Positions 36,826-48,822 of a stretch of DNA of 64,000 nt are shown in pieces. Source of the stretch: Apus apus. Taxonomy: Eukaryota > Chordata > Aves > Apodiformes > Apodidae. Below the pieces are notes generated by a model, which saw only the letters and a list, made by a program, of their open reading frames with translations, ran no database searches and was not told the DNA's origin. How positions within the stretch are numbered: position 1 is the first letter of the stretch; each line of letters begins with the position of its first letter. Where the stretch lies: contig NC_067287.1 of assembly GCF_020740795.1 (NCBI RefSeq), positions 15,267,501 through 15,331,500 on the forward strand, read 5' to 3'. A program made the translations under genes and the position numbers.

Positions 36826-39444
36826 ATATTGGGCTGGGAGGGGTCTTTAAATGTCACAGAACGCAAGTGTGCTAGCTTCACATGGTCTGGGAGGGGAGTT
36901 GCATGGCTCTCCAAGGTTTTATTGTCTGTTGTACTGAATTACAGTTTCAGGGAATGGTGAGAAAATCCAGGTCTGTGGGGCTTGAGCTGTTTGTGGCGTG
37001 GCAGAGGTATATGCTGAAAGGTCCAGTTATGTAAAGTCAGAATAGGAGTGGGACATAACAGTGACCTGTTGACTCAGTGAAAAGAAGTTTCTACTCAGGG
37101 TATGACCTTCTGGAGCTAGGAAGTCATGGAGAGCTGAAGCCTAGCCTAAACAGCAAAAAGTGATGTTCCTGCAGGTTTCCTAGAAAGGGTCCTTTTACAG
37201 TCCTTTCAACAAGTGCAGCAAACCTTTCAGTGCTTAGACACTGTCAGAGTTTGAAAAACAGACCACTACAATAGTTGTGCTCAGCCTTTCCCTGGGAGAG
37301 GGAGGACTGCATAGCTTCCCACAAAGGCATGTGAGCTCAATGCTGACCTGAAATGCACTCACCACATGATGGAAGAGTAGGACTTTCTCTGTAATGTGGT
37401 GTGTAGGGACTCGATGGGCCTGTCACTGAGCACCGTCAGGAGACTGTAGGTGCACAAATAGGTGCTTAGGGCACACCTGCATCTGATCTCTTGATAGGCA
37501 TGCTGCTGGGAAGGAATGGGCTACGAGAGTTGTATGCAGTGTGCACCACAAGCAGTTGCATTGTAGGGAAGAAATGTCTGCTGTGAGGAAAGGTGATCAG
37601 TTTGCATGTCACTGCAATGTAAGTGTGGACTGGTGGCACCTGTATTTAGGGAAGTGGAGTGGAAGGTGGTTGGATGGGAAGGTCTCGCTGAATCAGTCAT
37701 TCTGTTCTTCAAGTTGCTTTTATGGAACAGCTGCTGGACCTTCCCTTCCCTCAGGGGCATCCTGGAGCCCATGTCTGTTAGTGCCAGTGCAAACAGCATT
37801 AGTGCCTCAGCTCTTGAAGGCTCCATCCCACACATACTTCCTAGTTAATTATGTGGGAGAGCAGTGGACTATATATCCTCTTCCCATCGTGTCTCATTTT
37901 TGTAATTGGTTTCTCTCCTTTTGGGACATTACATGGCATCTTAGTGGGCTCCCAGACCAGGTGGAGGTGGCTGGAGAAATTTCAATTGTCTCTTTTAAAG
38001 AAAGACTAGTGGAAAAGTTCTTTTTTTTTTTCTGGATTGACTGTTGGGGTTTTGACCTAAGGAGAACACAAGGAAAATAAAAGAGATGTATAACAGACTC
38101 AAATGGGGGCTGAGTTACATGTCTGAAACATGATTCATTTTCTGAGTGCTCTAGTTCAGCTGGTGCTGCTAGAAAGTCTATCTCAGCCCCAACCCAGAGG
38201 AACCCACCGTTTGCATGCCTGTAGGTAGATAGTTCCTAGTGTGCAGTCAGGCTGCACAGTCACTCATGTCTGTATAGGTGTTTCACTTCCCCAATCTCCC
38301 TACCAGAGGGGGAACTGCTCTAGTTTTAGGGTGGTAAAGAGAAGCATTCAGAAGTTGGATTTCACAGGAACTAATGATTCATGTTGCATTTCAAGAAGAG
38401 GGTCAAGACTGCACTGGCTGGCTGCCCTGGCTAGGACATCTGGGATGTATAAACAAGTCCATCCTATGCTCTGGGCCTGACACTGAGAAATAAGTAAAGT
38501 CCCAGATGAATCCTTGGTCTATCCCTTTCTGGGAGGTCCAACCAAAGCAACCTTTTAGCCCTGGCTTGAGGATTAACAGTGTAAATAGTGTACAAGCCAA
38601 ATATCAAGACTAGGCTTGGACTCACCCTTAACAGGTACAGCCAGGCTGTGTTTGCTTTATGCACAGCTTTCAGTTTTTAAGTTTTTACAGGCTATGTCTT
38701 TAAAGGCAATGACCAACTTCCAAAAAAAATCAAACAACAAAACAAAACAAAAAACCCAAACAAACAAACAAACCAACAACAACATAAAAAAAAACACCAA
38801 AAAACAATCTGTGAGGCAATAGCAGGTAATTCAGTGGGGTTCAAAGAGGCCTGAGACCAGTTCAAGTAGTGAAATGCCTTTCACAGGGCTGTTTCAATCA
38901 GGGAGCTTGGTATCTCTGAATTAATAGAGAAGGTGAGGATAAATCATGCCAGTGCTGGCAGCCTGTAATGACCCAGTGCAGTCACTCTGCTTAATACTCC
39001 TCCACATGGAAATCACAGGCTCTCACATGGCTGGAGGGTGGGAAGAAGTGATGCTTAAGAAGCATTAATGGAAGGATGGCCTACTGGCAAGTGTTCCCAC
39101 GCATTGCTTGGAGGGACACTGATGGTGTGAAAGGAGCGGATTGTGTGTCTTGGCCCCAACATGAGGCAAACAAGTGGGCTTGGGGGAAGCATGGCTGGCA
39201 AGTGTTCATTCTGCAGAGGGAGAAAACCCAATTCAGCTGTCACTGCCAAACAGCAGCTGTTCAAGGCTAGATGAAAGGCTGGGGTCTGTAGCACAAAGAG
39301 CCTTCACTTACAGAGGGCTTGAATGATAAATACCAGCTCATTACAGTATACAGCCATGTGAAATATCTGCTGAGCTGTAGGATCTGCTTTCAGAATTGCA
39401 AAGAGCCTGCCAGAGCAGAGACAAAACCAAACTTGTGCCTGTTA
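36826..39444. other. Intergenic DNA or extended TMEM169 3' UTR
   Basis: No coding frame with recognisable protein. It contains an A/C-rich low-complexity tract at about 38720-38810. Whether it is transcribed depends on which TMEM169 poly(A) site is used. Confidence 0.5.
38720..38810. repeat. A/C-rich low-complexity tract
   Basis: The tract has repeated CAAA, ACAAAACA and AACAAC units with longer A runs. It resembles the tract near 23.2 kb in composition only. Confidence 0.75.
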
Positions 39445-39449
39445 CTGCT

Positions 39450-40146
39450 TGTCACCATTTGACTCAGGTTTGACAAAAATGCTCTCGATCCCCTCCCCCT
39501 CCTACCCAGGTAGGGAAGGAGAGAAAAAGAGAGAGACTTTACTGGATTGAAAACTAAACTACACAGCTTTAATTAAACACCAATGATAAAAGAAAATATA
39601 TACAATTATATACAAATAAGTTCAGATATGTGCAAAAGCCTCTCGCTTCCCCCCACCCCCAGCAACTCCCATAGCATCTCCTGAGCTGGGAATAGTCCCA
39701 AAAAGTCCCTGAGCTGAGCTGCCAGAGAGAGAGAAGAGTGATGAGGGTCAGGAGAGCTTGAGCCCAGGGGTCGATGGTGATGGATGGACGGAGTCCTCCC
39801 TGGACACCGGCCGTGGATGGAAGAGAAGGGAAGAAGAAGCAGGAAGGAAGTTGTCTTCTGTGATCTCTGACCTTCCTCTGAGCTTACGTAGATACATGGA
39901 ATGGAATATCTCTGGTCAGTTTTGCTGGCTGTCTAATTCAGCCTCATACGGGGGGTCACAGATCTCCCTGTAGTGTCTGAGCCGGCAGAGGAAAGGTGTG
40001 ACCTCGAAGACCCAGCAGTTAGAAAAACATTCCACTGTTATCAGTCTTAGTTGGAACACTCTGCTACTAGTTAAAAGAAAGCTTACTGAAGAAAAAAAAA
40101 AGTCAGTAAAAGAAAAATTGGCTTCATTCTGGCTCAAACCAGGACA
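39450..40146 (-). mobile_element. Solo LTR of an endogenous retrovirus, ERVL-like
   Basis: A 697-base element on the minus strand begins TGTCCTGGTTTGAGCCAG and ends GGTGACA, with the short inverted ends TGTC/GACA. It is flanked by a perfect 5-bp target duplication, CTGCT, at 39445-39449 and 40147-40151. Near its 3' part are TATA-like stretches and TTTAATTAAAG as a poly(A)-type signal. No internal retroviral region is attached, so it is a solo LTR left by recombination between two LTRs. The 5-bp duplication fits the ERVL class, and the sequence resembles LTRs I associate with Neoaves. The name of the subfamily is not certain. The intact ends suggest moderate age. Confidence 0.85.
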
Positions 40147-40722
40147 CTGCTGTGTAAACACAAAGGAGCATCAGAGAAATCTTATTACCCTCCCTCTGCC
40201 ATGGCAGCTATGCTTCTGGCCACCTTTTGGGGGATATACTGCAACAATCCATCATGTGTTTTCTACTTCTTTACACTTAACCAAGCTTGCCTCTGCACCT
40301 GCTGAAGTCAGGATGTTCTGCCATCGCTTTTGGTGGAAGCTAGTTTAAGCCTGGGGTTATTTCTGGTGCTATTTGTAAATGTTTTATTCAAACTTTTCTG
40401 AAAACAACTCTGGATAGCTTTCTCTTGTGCCTGTTGTCCCCTGGAACAGCTTGCCTGATGCAAAATATATAATCATAATCGTTTGTTGTACTAGAAAAAA
40501 GCACAATTTTTTGTCGTGTTCTGCCCTTGCCTTCAGAAGCTCACCCGTAATTCCTGCTTACGTGCCACTGTCAAACTGCAGGGAATTCCAGTTATTCCGA
40601 ATGTTGAGTGTGTTTCTGGCTGCCCTAGTCTGGATGTTTTTTTTAAGTAGAGATCATGTGTGTTTGCTGATTGTTATTTTTAATTGCATTCCCTTTCCCC
40701 ATCCTTGCTGGCCTGGATGGAG

Positions 40723-40728
40723 AATAAA
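40723..40728 (+). terminator. Candidate distal TMEM169 poly(A) signal
   Basis: AATAAA is followed after about 20 bases by GTGTTGCTCTCGTGCTTCTG, a GT/T-rich element of the kind found past cleavage sites. If it is used, the TMEM169 3' UTR would be about 4 kb and would include the solo LTR in antisense. Confidence 0.25.
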
Positions 40729-43700
40729 GATGTATGCAGCTTTAGAAGAGTGTTGCTCTCGTGCTTCTGCTTGACTACATGTTCGGAACAGTGCTGTGGG
40801 ATGGACACAGTCATTCTCTGCTGACAATTATCAGTCATTTATCTTTGAAGACCCACTTTAAAGTGTGTCAGAAATGGGTCGCAGTTTTATCTCTTGTGCC
40901 TGTCTAGAACTGTCACATCTCTGGGTTCTTCTTTGTTTTTTCTCCATAGTGCACAAATGAAAACTTTTGTATTGAATTTCACTGACTGGGTAATCTGTTT
41001 GGCCTTAGCCCCAGTGATCTGTAGGGAGGGACACACTTATACACCAAAATAAGAAGTATGTTTAACTCTACAAATGTGGTCTGTGCGTCTGTGACTTGAA
41101 GCTGCTACTTCCAGCTGTGCTGGGAAGATTCCTTTCAACTCCTAAGTACTCCAGACTTGTCTGTTATGGTAAGTCAAAGGAGAATCTACCAATAGAGTTC
41201 TTCGAGGTGTCTAAACATTAAATTACACCCTCAGTGCTCTCCCAGTCTTACTACAGTCCTACCCTCCTGCTATCACAGTGCAGACACTTACTTGGCATTT
41301 TCTTTCTTCTAAGAAGGAGATATATATCTTTGGAAAACCCAAATTAAATTCCTAGCTGAGGGCTACCACACCTTCAGTGTAATAGCTCTTCAAGCTGAAA
41401 GGCTACCTGCAGGTGATTTCCCCAAAACTGGCAGTGCTGTGTCCAGTGCAACAGCTGGAAATACCAAGAAGATGCTCTTGGTGTGATGCCTGCTGTAAAG
41501 GTTGCCAAGGGAAGAGGATTCCCCTGGTGGGTTTATGCTGGGGGCTTCCCACATCCAGTGAAGAACCTGATGAAGGACACAAGGTTTCCTGGTGTGGCAG
41601 GGTGGGATGGAGATAGCAGGACCAGAGAACTAGCTCATTAGCCTTTGTGGTTTTCACCTTTAAGGTACAAGTTAATAATTTTATAAGATAATGGTTAGCC
41701 ATGGGAGAGACTCCTATGGAGGACCTTTGAACCAGGGAAAACACACCTGTATGACTGCACCCTGTGTTTCACCAGAGGGAAAGGTGCTAATTCTGCCTGC
41801 TGATTTACCCATCTCATTCAGTTTCTTTGAGAACTAAAACAAAGTGTGAACTGTGCTTTTAACCACAATTGGACTCTTGCATTCACGCTTCTAATCCCTT
41901 GGGTCAGTGCTTTGAATCCTAAAGCCAGGATCCTGCAATTCCTTACTCTGACATTATTAAGCAGGAGCTGCTCCATGGATCCACGTGGCCACCCCCACGG
42001 ATACCTTTTTGAAGCTGCAGCCACTAGTTAAGAAAAGCCACTCCAGCCTCCTCTTGCACACTGAAGCCTGCAATTACACTAGCGTTAAAGAGAAATTATG
42101 GATGTGTAGCCCACGTTCTTGCCCTGTGTTGGACACAACTTTGCTCAAAACTTAGGCATGCCCTTTTATTGTCCCAGGCAGGGAATTATCTGTGGGATCA
42201 GTGCCCTTCCTGCATCTTTCCAAAGACTTGTTGATGTGAAGGAAGTTAGATTAAGGTGGATTCATTTCTGAGTACATTAGTCGATTACTATTTTTCCCCT
42301 ACGTGAAAACAGGATCTCACAAAAGAAGAGAGAGAGATTGAAGCAAATGCAGACCTTTCCCAAATATCACTACTCAAAAAAAGGGGGCTAATCCACTTGG
42401 AAACACAACTTGTAAATTAATTTGGCAAATTAGAAGGGCCATCATGTTTGCTTGTCTTAACTACTAAAGAATGATTTCTCTTCCAACAGGCAACCACTTC
42501 ATGAGGATGAGAGAGGGTTTGTGGTTGTGTGTTTAATAACAGGGTAAATTGCCATAGGGTTCAAAAAGCCTTCTAAGCATCCTTTCATGTAAATGGGTGA
42601 AGTGAGGCTGCATTTGAACAGGCAGCCCAATGAAATGAGGCTCGAGGGGCTCTCATGGATCCCTCCCCGGTCACCCAGTTCCTTTAAATTTTAGTCTCCC
42701 TAATTTCTCATCATTACATGGTAGCTGAAGTCTGTCAGAATGCATTAAAATAAAGAGAACACTTGAGTCAGGCCAACAATGCATTTGTCCCTGTGTTAAA
42801 AAAATGCCCTTGCTTTTAGTGAGCTAAAACATAGACCTTTATCTCAAAAACCAGAGCAGCTAAAATCTGTTGGGCTCTGTGTCTGCTGAAATGAAGTATG
42901 GTATGGGTGAATGTGACCTGCAGCCCTCTAAGATACAAAGTTTCTGCCCAGACGTGATCTCTTTCTCTCAAGGCTCCTTAGGGCTCCTTTTTCCAACCAT
43001 TTCTTTAAGCTGGAAATTTAACTTCACAAGATAAAAGAAGGATAACTAATGAATTTGATAGTATGTTCTGCTTGGCAAAATAAAAACCCACCTCCCAGGC
43101 AACATGGTTTATTGCAAGACCCTCTATCAGTAACACATATTAAGACCAACATATTTCAAAATGCCTCTGACTATCTGCCTGTGTACACCAAATTCTCTCT
43201 GCTCCTACAGTAATAAGGTAAGTGAATAAATTATATCTGCTACAAAATAGCAGCAAACTGGCTCATAGTGATATAGCATAAATGTAGCTTAATTTATTCT
43301 AGCTTGTTATCTGAAACAACTGCAGTTCTGATCCTAACAACCCAGAATATTGTAAGTAAACTTAGTGGATTTCACAGCACCAGTGCTGGGCATGAATCCA
43401 ACAGCTCCTGGGGTAGTCATCCTAAGGAGAGTATGTTTTTTATTCAGTCTTTTTAAAAGACATTATTTGCCTTAAACGATGTCAACTTCTAATGTCTTTC
43501 ACTATGATGTATTTAAATGTATCTGTAGTGAGCCACCCCTATAATTACAGGTAATAACTAGAATATCCTTCCATCACAAAGGAAATCTTCCTTAACATTT
43601 TAACCATGTAAAAGTTGCATGCAAAATTAATACATACAAGCAATTTTAACCTTCATTAATTCATTCAAACAAGCTCCCCTGTGACTTAATAAATGAGTAG

Positions 43701-46700
43701 AAATATTTCCTAGTATCTATGTAGCAAAAAAAAAAAAAAAAAAAGGGCACATGCAGGGTCATTGCTAAATGATATCTTAGTTCTCACTAAACATGTGTTG
43801 GTAGAGCTACCTTTAGTGACTCAAAATAGACAGTAATACTGACTGCTCTACCATGTGATGACACAATCACTGAAGCTATGAACTCTAGTATTGAAACAGG
43901 TTCTAAGGCAAGAGTGACCTGTGGTAGTGGTGTTGACTTCAGCCAGACCCACAGTTACAGCAGGATTGCTCTGAAGCTCCTATTCCACCCCAAAATCCAA
44001 TCTCTTTTGATGGCTAAATTTGCCATTTATTTCCATGGAAGGTTATAAAAATGTGAACATCTGCCTCACCTAGTACAAAAAAACCTGCAGAAATCAGCAG
44101 CTGTCATCTTGATGATTCTCTTTCCTCCAAGGAATTCCTGCAAAATATGTGAATTCCAGGAAAAAATGTGAAATTATCCTTCCCCTGCCTCTACATCTGA
44201 CACTGTCACCTATCTGCTAGTTTCATGGATTAGCATCAACTTACACAAATAAAACACAAACTTAACCCCTTCTTCTTCCTTCTCAAATAGCAGTTCCCTC
44301 CTTCATACTGCTGCTTTGCTCCCCAAAGCTGTGCAAATTGGGAACTCACAGGAATTAAAGGCTTTGAAACATAACATCCCATCCTCCATGTTTGCAATGC
44401 TCCATTTTTAAAGTGTGTTACTCTAAAGATCCAAACTTCCATCCTTTCAGTCTGATTTCAGGTGTGGGTAAACAAATAGGAATTTAAAATGGGATCCTCT
44501 CTTCCAGCTTGGAAAGAGCTTTGTTTGGCAGCTGAAGACTCTCCGTGTCCCCTCCTGCAGGCCAGTTGAACGGATAAGGAACAAATCCCTGTGCTACGAG
44601 GATTAAATTGGACCATTACCCAGTGCATGTGTGTGCATGCGAGCATGATGCTGGTGGGGGGAGGATACTAAAGGCTTATCCTTATGCGTCCACAGAGTTA
44701 ATCCTTCCCACGGTGAGTTATCCTAGCTAGCCTGTCCAGAACAATCCTGCTGCATGAAAGCGCTGTCCAGAGATGCCAAAAACACAGCTGGGTTGTTAAT
44801 GGCCACAAACAAAGGCTTAGTGCACAGAGAGAGGTCAAACAGGGAGAGAGACTGAGAAACCAAGAGTGTGCAGAGAATAAGATTGATGAGATTGTGCTTC
44901 TGCAATAACCCAATCTGAAATAGCAGGAGCCAATACAACACTTCGGGGTAAAATGTTGTTTTGCTGTGTCCTACAACGCAGACAACATTTCCCCACAGTT
45001 TCTAAGCTTTCTTTCATTTTATTGGCATCTACTTTGTACTTACTACCTCTTCTTGAAATACCAGCTTTAACTTTTTTCAAACACTATTTCCTACTCTTGC
45101 TGGGTTCACTTTCCTCAAAGTAAGTGTATGTGATGTGAATGCCTTATTCCTCTCCAGGAACCTAGGTGCTCTGGAGTTCAGTTGAACCAAACTATTTCTA
45201 TTAATTTTTGAGAAAACCAGACCCAACACTGCTAATAGTCCTGTAAAATGTAATACAGAAATCAGCTGTTGTAATGGATTTAACAACTAATCCAGAGAAG
45301 TCTGACAGAGTTATTTAAGAGTAGAAACGTGTCAGGTTTTCAGTTACTTAGCAGGGGGAAATATTTCATCTCTCATGATAGCAGGCTGAGTGGGCTTCAG
45401 TTCGACTCCTTCAGAAATCCTTTGGCTAATCCATGAATTTAGAACTCATGAAAACATCATCCTAAGTGGAAACCCAGCTTAGCAGTTTTTAGGTGTAGGA
45501 AGAAATGTATCAATCTACCTTTAAAAAAAAAAAAAAAAAAAAGTCCAATGTAAAAAAACTGATATTAAAAAAAAAAAGAAGTAATTTTTGTTGTCGTCTG
45601 ACTTCTGCCAGATCTGTAGGTAGAAATTCTTCTGCAGGGGGGTGGTGCTTGCTGGGTGCAGGCTACCCAGTCCTGCCGGCGGCAGCGCTTCCCCTGCCTG
45701 GCTGACTGGGATCAATGTTGCCCTCCAGTGGCTGAGCTGAGAAACGGGGGAAAAAAGCCCATTGCGGTTTTTTGGTTTTTTTTTTTCTGTCTTAGAAATG
45801 CTCCCAGAGAAGTCTACATACCGTGAAAGGGCAATAGCAAAGACTAAGAATTTACATCATGACAATTTGTAATTTAATTTAATCCCACCCTCCCTGTTCC
45901 TTATAGGTGTGCAATCTGAACCAATCTTTGATCACAGGAATTCATGCTATTCTTTCCCTGACACGTGGGCTTATATAGTGGGACACTTGAAAGCATTTAA
46001 TGAGAAGTCAATCCAGCATTTTGATTTGCCCTTATATTTCAAAGTGTGGCCAAAACCCCATTTACACAGATCGTGCAAAGCAATCTCTCAGTAACACATG
46101 CCACTGTAACAAATAAGCACTACTTTTTTGTTGTTTTGGGTTTTTTGTTTGTTTGTTTGTTTTCAGAAGCAGGTGACATAAATGCTGATAAACTTGGATG
46201 TGGCAACAAAGGTGCAAGGATTAAAAAAGCTACAAATGTCAATGAAGTCTCAGTACCCCTCTGTGATGCTTTGCAGCTGATTTTTTTCAAAACATTTAGC
46301 ATAATAAGGCATTTTCTGTGTTGAAAGTGAAGCTCCTTTCATGAACACCTGTGAGCTCTCAGCACTTGCACAGGTGTGACTGGATCTCAAACTGAGCACT
46401 AGGAAAACGTGACTCACATAACCAGTGCCTGCTGGTGAGAGACCTGGGTTCAAATTATTTGTAAATCAGAACACAGGAAACCCACTGAACAAAACCTGAG
46501 GATTTAATTATTAAAATGTCATTCAGTTACTATAATCATATGAATTTTCTCTTTTCCTCTATGTCTCCCAGTTTTTGTAACAAATGAGAAAAGAGTCTTA
46601 TGACTCCTGACAGCTGCATGGGTCTCAGCTGGGCTGAAACCTTTGGACCAACAGCAAATGCTTCTGTTTTTTGAGCTAATTGAATAATTGACAGCTGTGG

Positions 46701-48409
46701 AAGACTGTCCATTTACAAAGGTCACCTGCAATCAGGCAGCAACACAATCAGCACCAGCAGCAAAAAGTGATTCAAGATGAAACAGAAAAAGTCAAAGTGT
46801 GCTTAAACAGTGGTGATGCTTTCAAATCAGCTGAGCCAGGTGAATTTCATTCAAGGCAAATGTAAAACTGGCTAAAGCAACCTCAGGAGCACTAATGATT
46901 CTCCTTGAAAAGATTATAAATATAACATCTACCCTTAAAAAAAAAAAAAAAAAAAAAAGGAGAGAGGGAGGAGAAAGTTGTCAAGGATTTTTGGGTTATT
47001 TGTGCTCCAGTTGCTAGAAAATAGAATAACAAAAACTGAGACTACTTAGAGGTGCTCAGAGGTTAATTAGTAAAAGAAACAACAGGTTCTTTAAAAAAAA
47101 AAAAGTGCCATTTTTTTCTTTTTTTTTGAGAGAGAGAAATGTATTTTTTTTTTAATAGAATTTATTTACCTTTATTTTAATAAGGCTTTGATGCCATTTT
47201 AAATTCCATTCTTGTAACAGTTTAAGAAGCTGTTGAGTATTTTGATGTATGATAAAATATCTGCAAAAGCAGCTAGAATGTTACATACAGAGCTGTGTTC
47301 AGTAGTTACATCCAGGGGTGTCTGAGCACCAGGCCTGTGTGGCTTGGCTGGAGACATGGATATGAAATCTGGAAACTGCCCTAAATGGAGAGGAATGGTA
47401 AGTATTATGGCTGAGATTTTTGCAAATTTCATAAATTGTCTGAAACAGGAAAAAAAAAAACAGGATGGATCTTTGTAGGCAAATGTGCTGTTCTGTTTAT
47501 TGGGAATAACAAAAATCAGATGGAAGAACTACTGGATGGGCAGCAATCTGCAGGACAACACGTGTGCTACAGAAGGCTGTGATTCTCAATGTAACTCCAT
47601 GATAGTGTGAAAAAGGTAAATACCAGATGGGGAAAAGGGGTTGTAAACAGAGTTGGATTGTGACTTTATGCTTTCCCTCTCTGTGGCACTTGATAACACC
47701 TCTGCTAGCATATTACAGTCAATGGAAGTTTTTACTCTCCCTGAGAAATGTGTGTTAACTGGATAGTCTGGAGAAGAGAGACTGATTGGAGGGAAAGAGG
47801 AAGCTGTAAATTCAGCAGTTGGAGTGAGAGGCAGTGAGGAGGAAAGACAAGAGTGATGCTGTTTTTTTGAAGAGGAACTATGAACATGGAGCCTCACAGT
47901 CTCTCAACTATATGCAGAAGGATTTGTGGAGCTGTTTCCTCTGCAGCTGGCTGGGACTAGGAGCTGTGGGTGTGCTTCTTTGTAGTCATTTGTGTATTAG
48001 CCATGATCCAGCCATTTGCCAGAGCTTGGGAGCCCCTGAGATAGATAATATGTGCCTGGTACGATGCACCCTGAGTCAATATACTCTCATAAGTAATTAC
48101 TTCTCCTTGCTATGCTTTTCTTTTGTGTTTTCGGGCAAGGTTGGATGGTGTGGCATAGTCCTTCTTGTTAACTTTCCAATTTTCCTACCACAATAATTTC
48201 CTTATGCTTCCTAGTAGACTCATTTCCATCCATTGCATAAACTAAACTGAAAACAGAGTAGGTAGACCAACAGATTGGAAGTGTTAAATCCCCAGAAAGG
48301 TCTTTATTATTGTTTTTCACTTGATTAAAGGCACAGTTTTATAAAGTGCCAAGTGGTCATAAGATGACCAGAGCACAAGACTTGTGGACTTACAGCTGCT
48401 CTTCAAAGA

Positions 48410-48449
48410 CAAACACTAGTTTCGCTTTAATGAGTGAAACTAGTGTTTG
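48410..48449. repeat. Near-perfect hairpin, 17-base arms
   Basis: The left arm CAAACACTAGTTTCGCT (48410-48426) and right arm AGTGAAACTAGTGTTTG (48433-48449) pair at 16 of 17 positions around the 6-base loop TTAATG. It lies between genes. The stem is too short for an ordinary microRNA precursor. Confidence 0.85.
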
Positions 48450-48694
48450 AGATCTTTCCCTGAAGGTTTATTGCACAGAAGCAACTAATCAAAGATGGTG
48501 TGTTAGACTTTAATCTCTTGGAAGGACCATTAGGAATCACTAAACAGACTTAATAAGTACCAGAGATGGTCTGCACCACAGTGTTGGCATGTGCTTGCAA
48601 GCAGGTGTTTGGAAAAAACCTCTTGGGAGAAGACAACTGTGCACACCTCATGTAGCCCAATGCAGGAAGATGCTAACAGATGTGCTTCTAAGCT

Positions 48695-48822
48695 CTGCTT
48701 TGGGTGCCAATTTCCTTTCTGCTTTGGGTGCCAATTTCCTTTCTGCTTTGGGTGCCAATTTCCTTTCTGCTTTGGGTGCCAATTTCCTTTCTGCTTTGGG
48801 TGCCAATTTCCTTTCTGCTTTG
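48695..48822. repeat. 24-bp minisatellite, five copies
   Basis: The unit GCTTTGGGTGCCAATTTCCTTTCT is repeated five times with no visible differences. Because 24 is a multiple of three and the unit lacks stops in several frames, open frames cross it on both strands. They are by-products of the repeat. Confidence 0.95.

Larger units (their letters stand above)
40147..48690. other. Intergenic stretch upstream of XRCC5, left part
   Basis: No gene was recognised. A candidate distal TMEM169 poly(A) signal is at 40723-40728. Long A runs occur at about 43727-43743, 45523-45542 and 46937-46958, and T-rich runs near 47110-47155. A stretch at about 41590-42060 looks LTR-like but could not be delimited. 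Confidence 0.5.
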
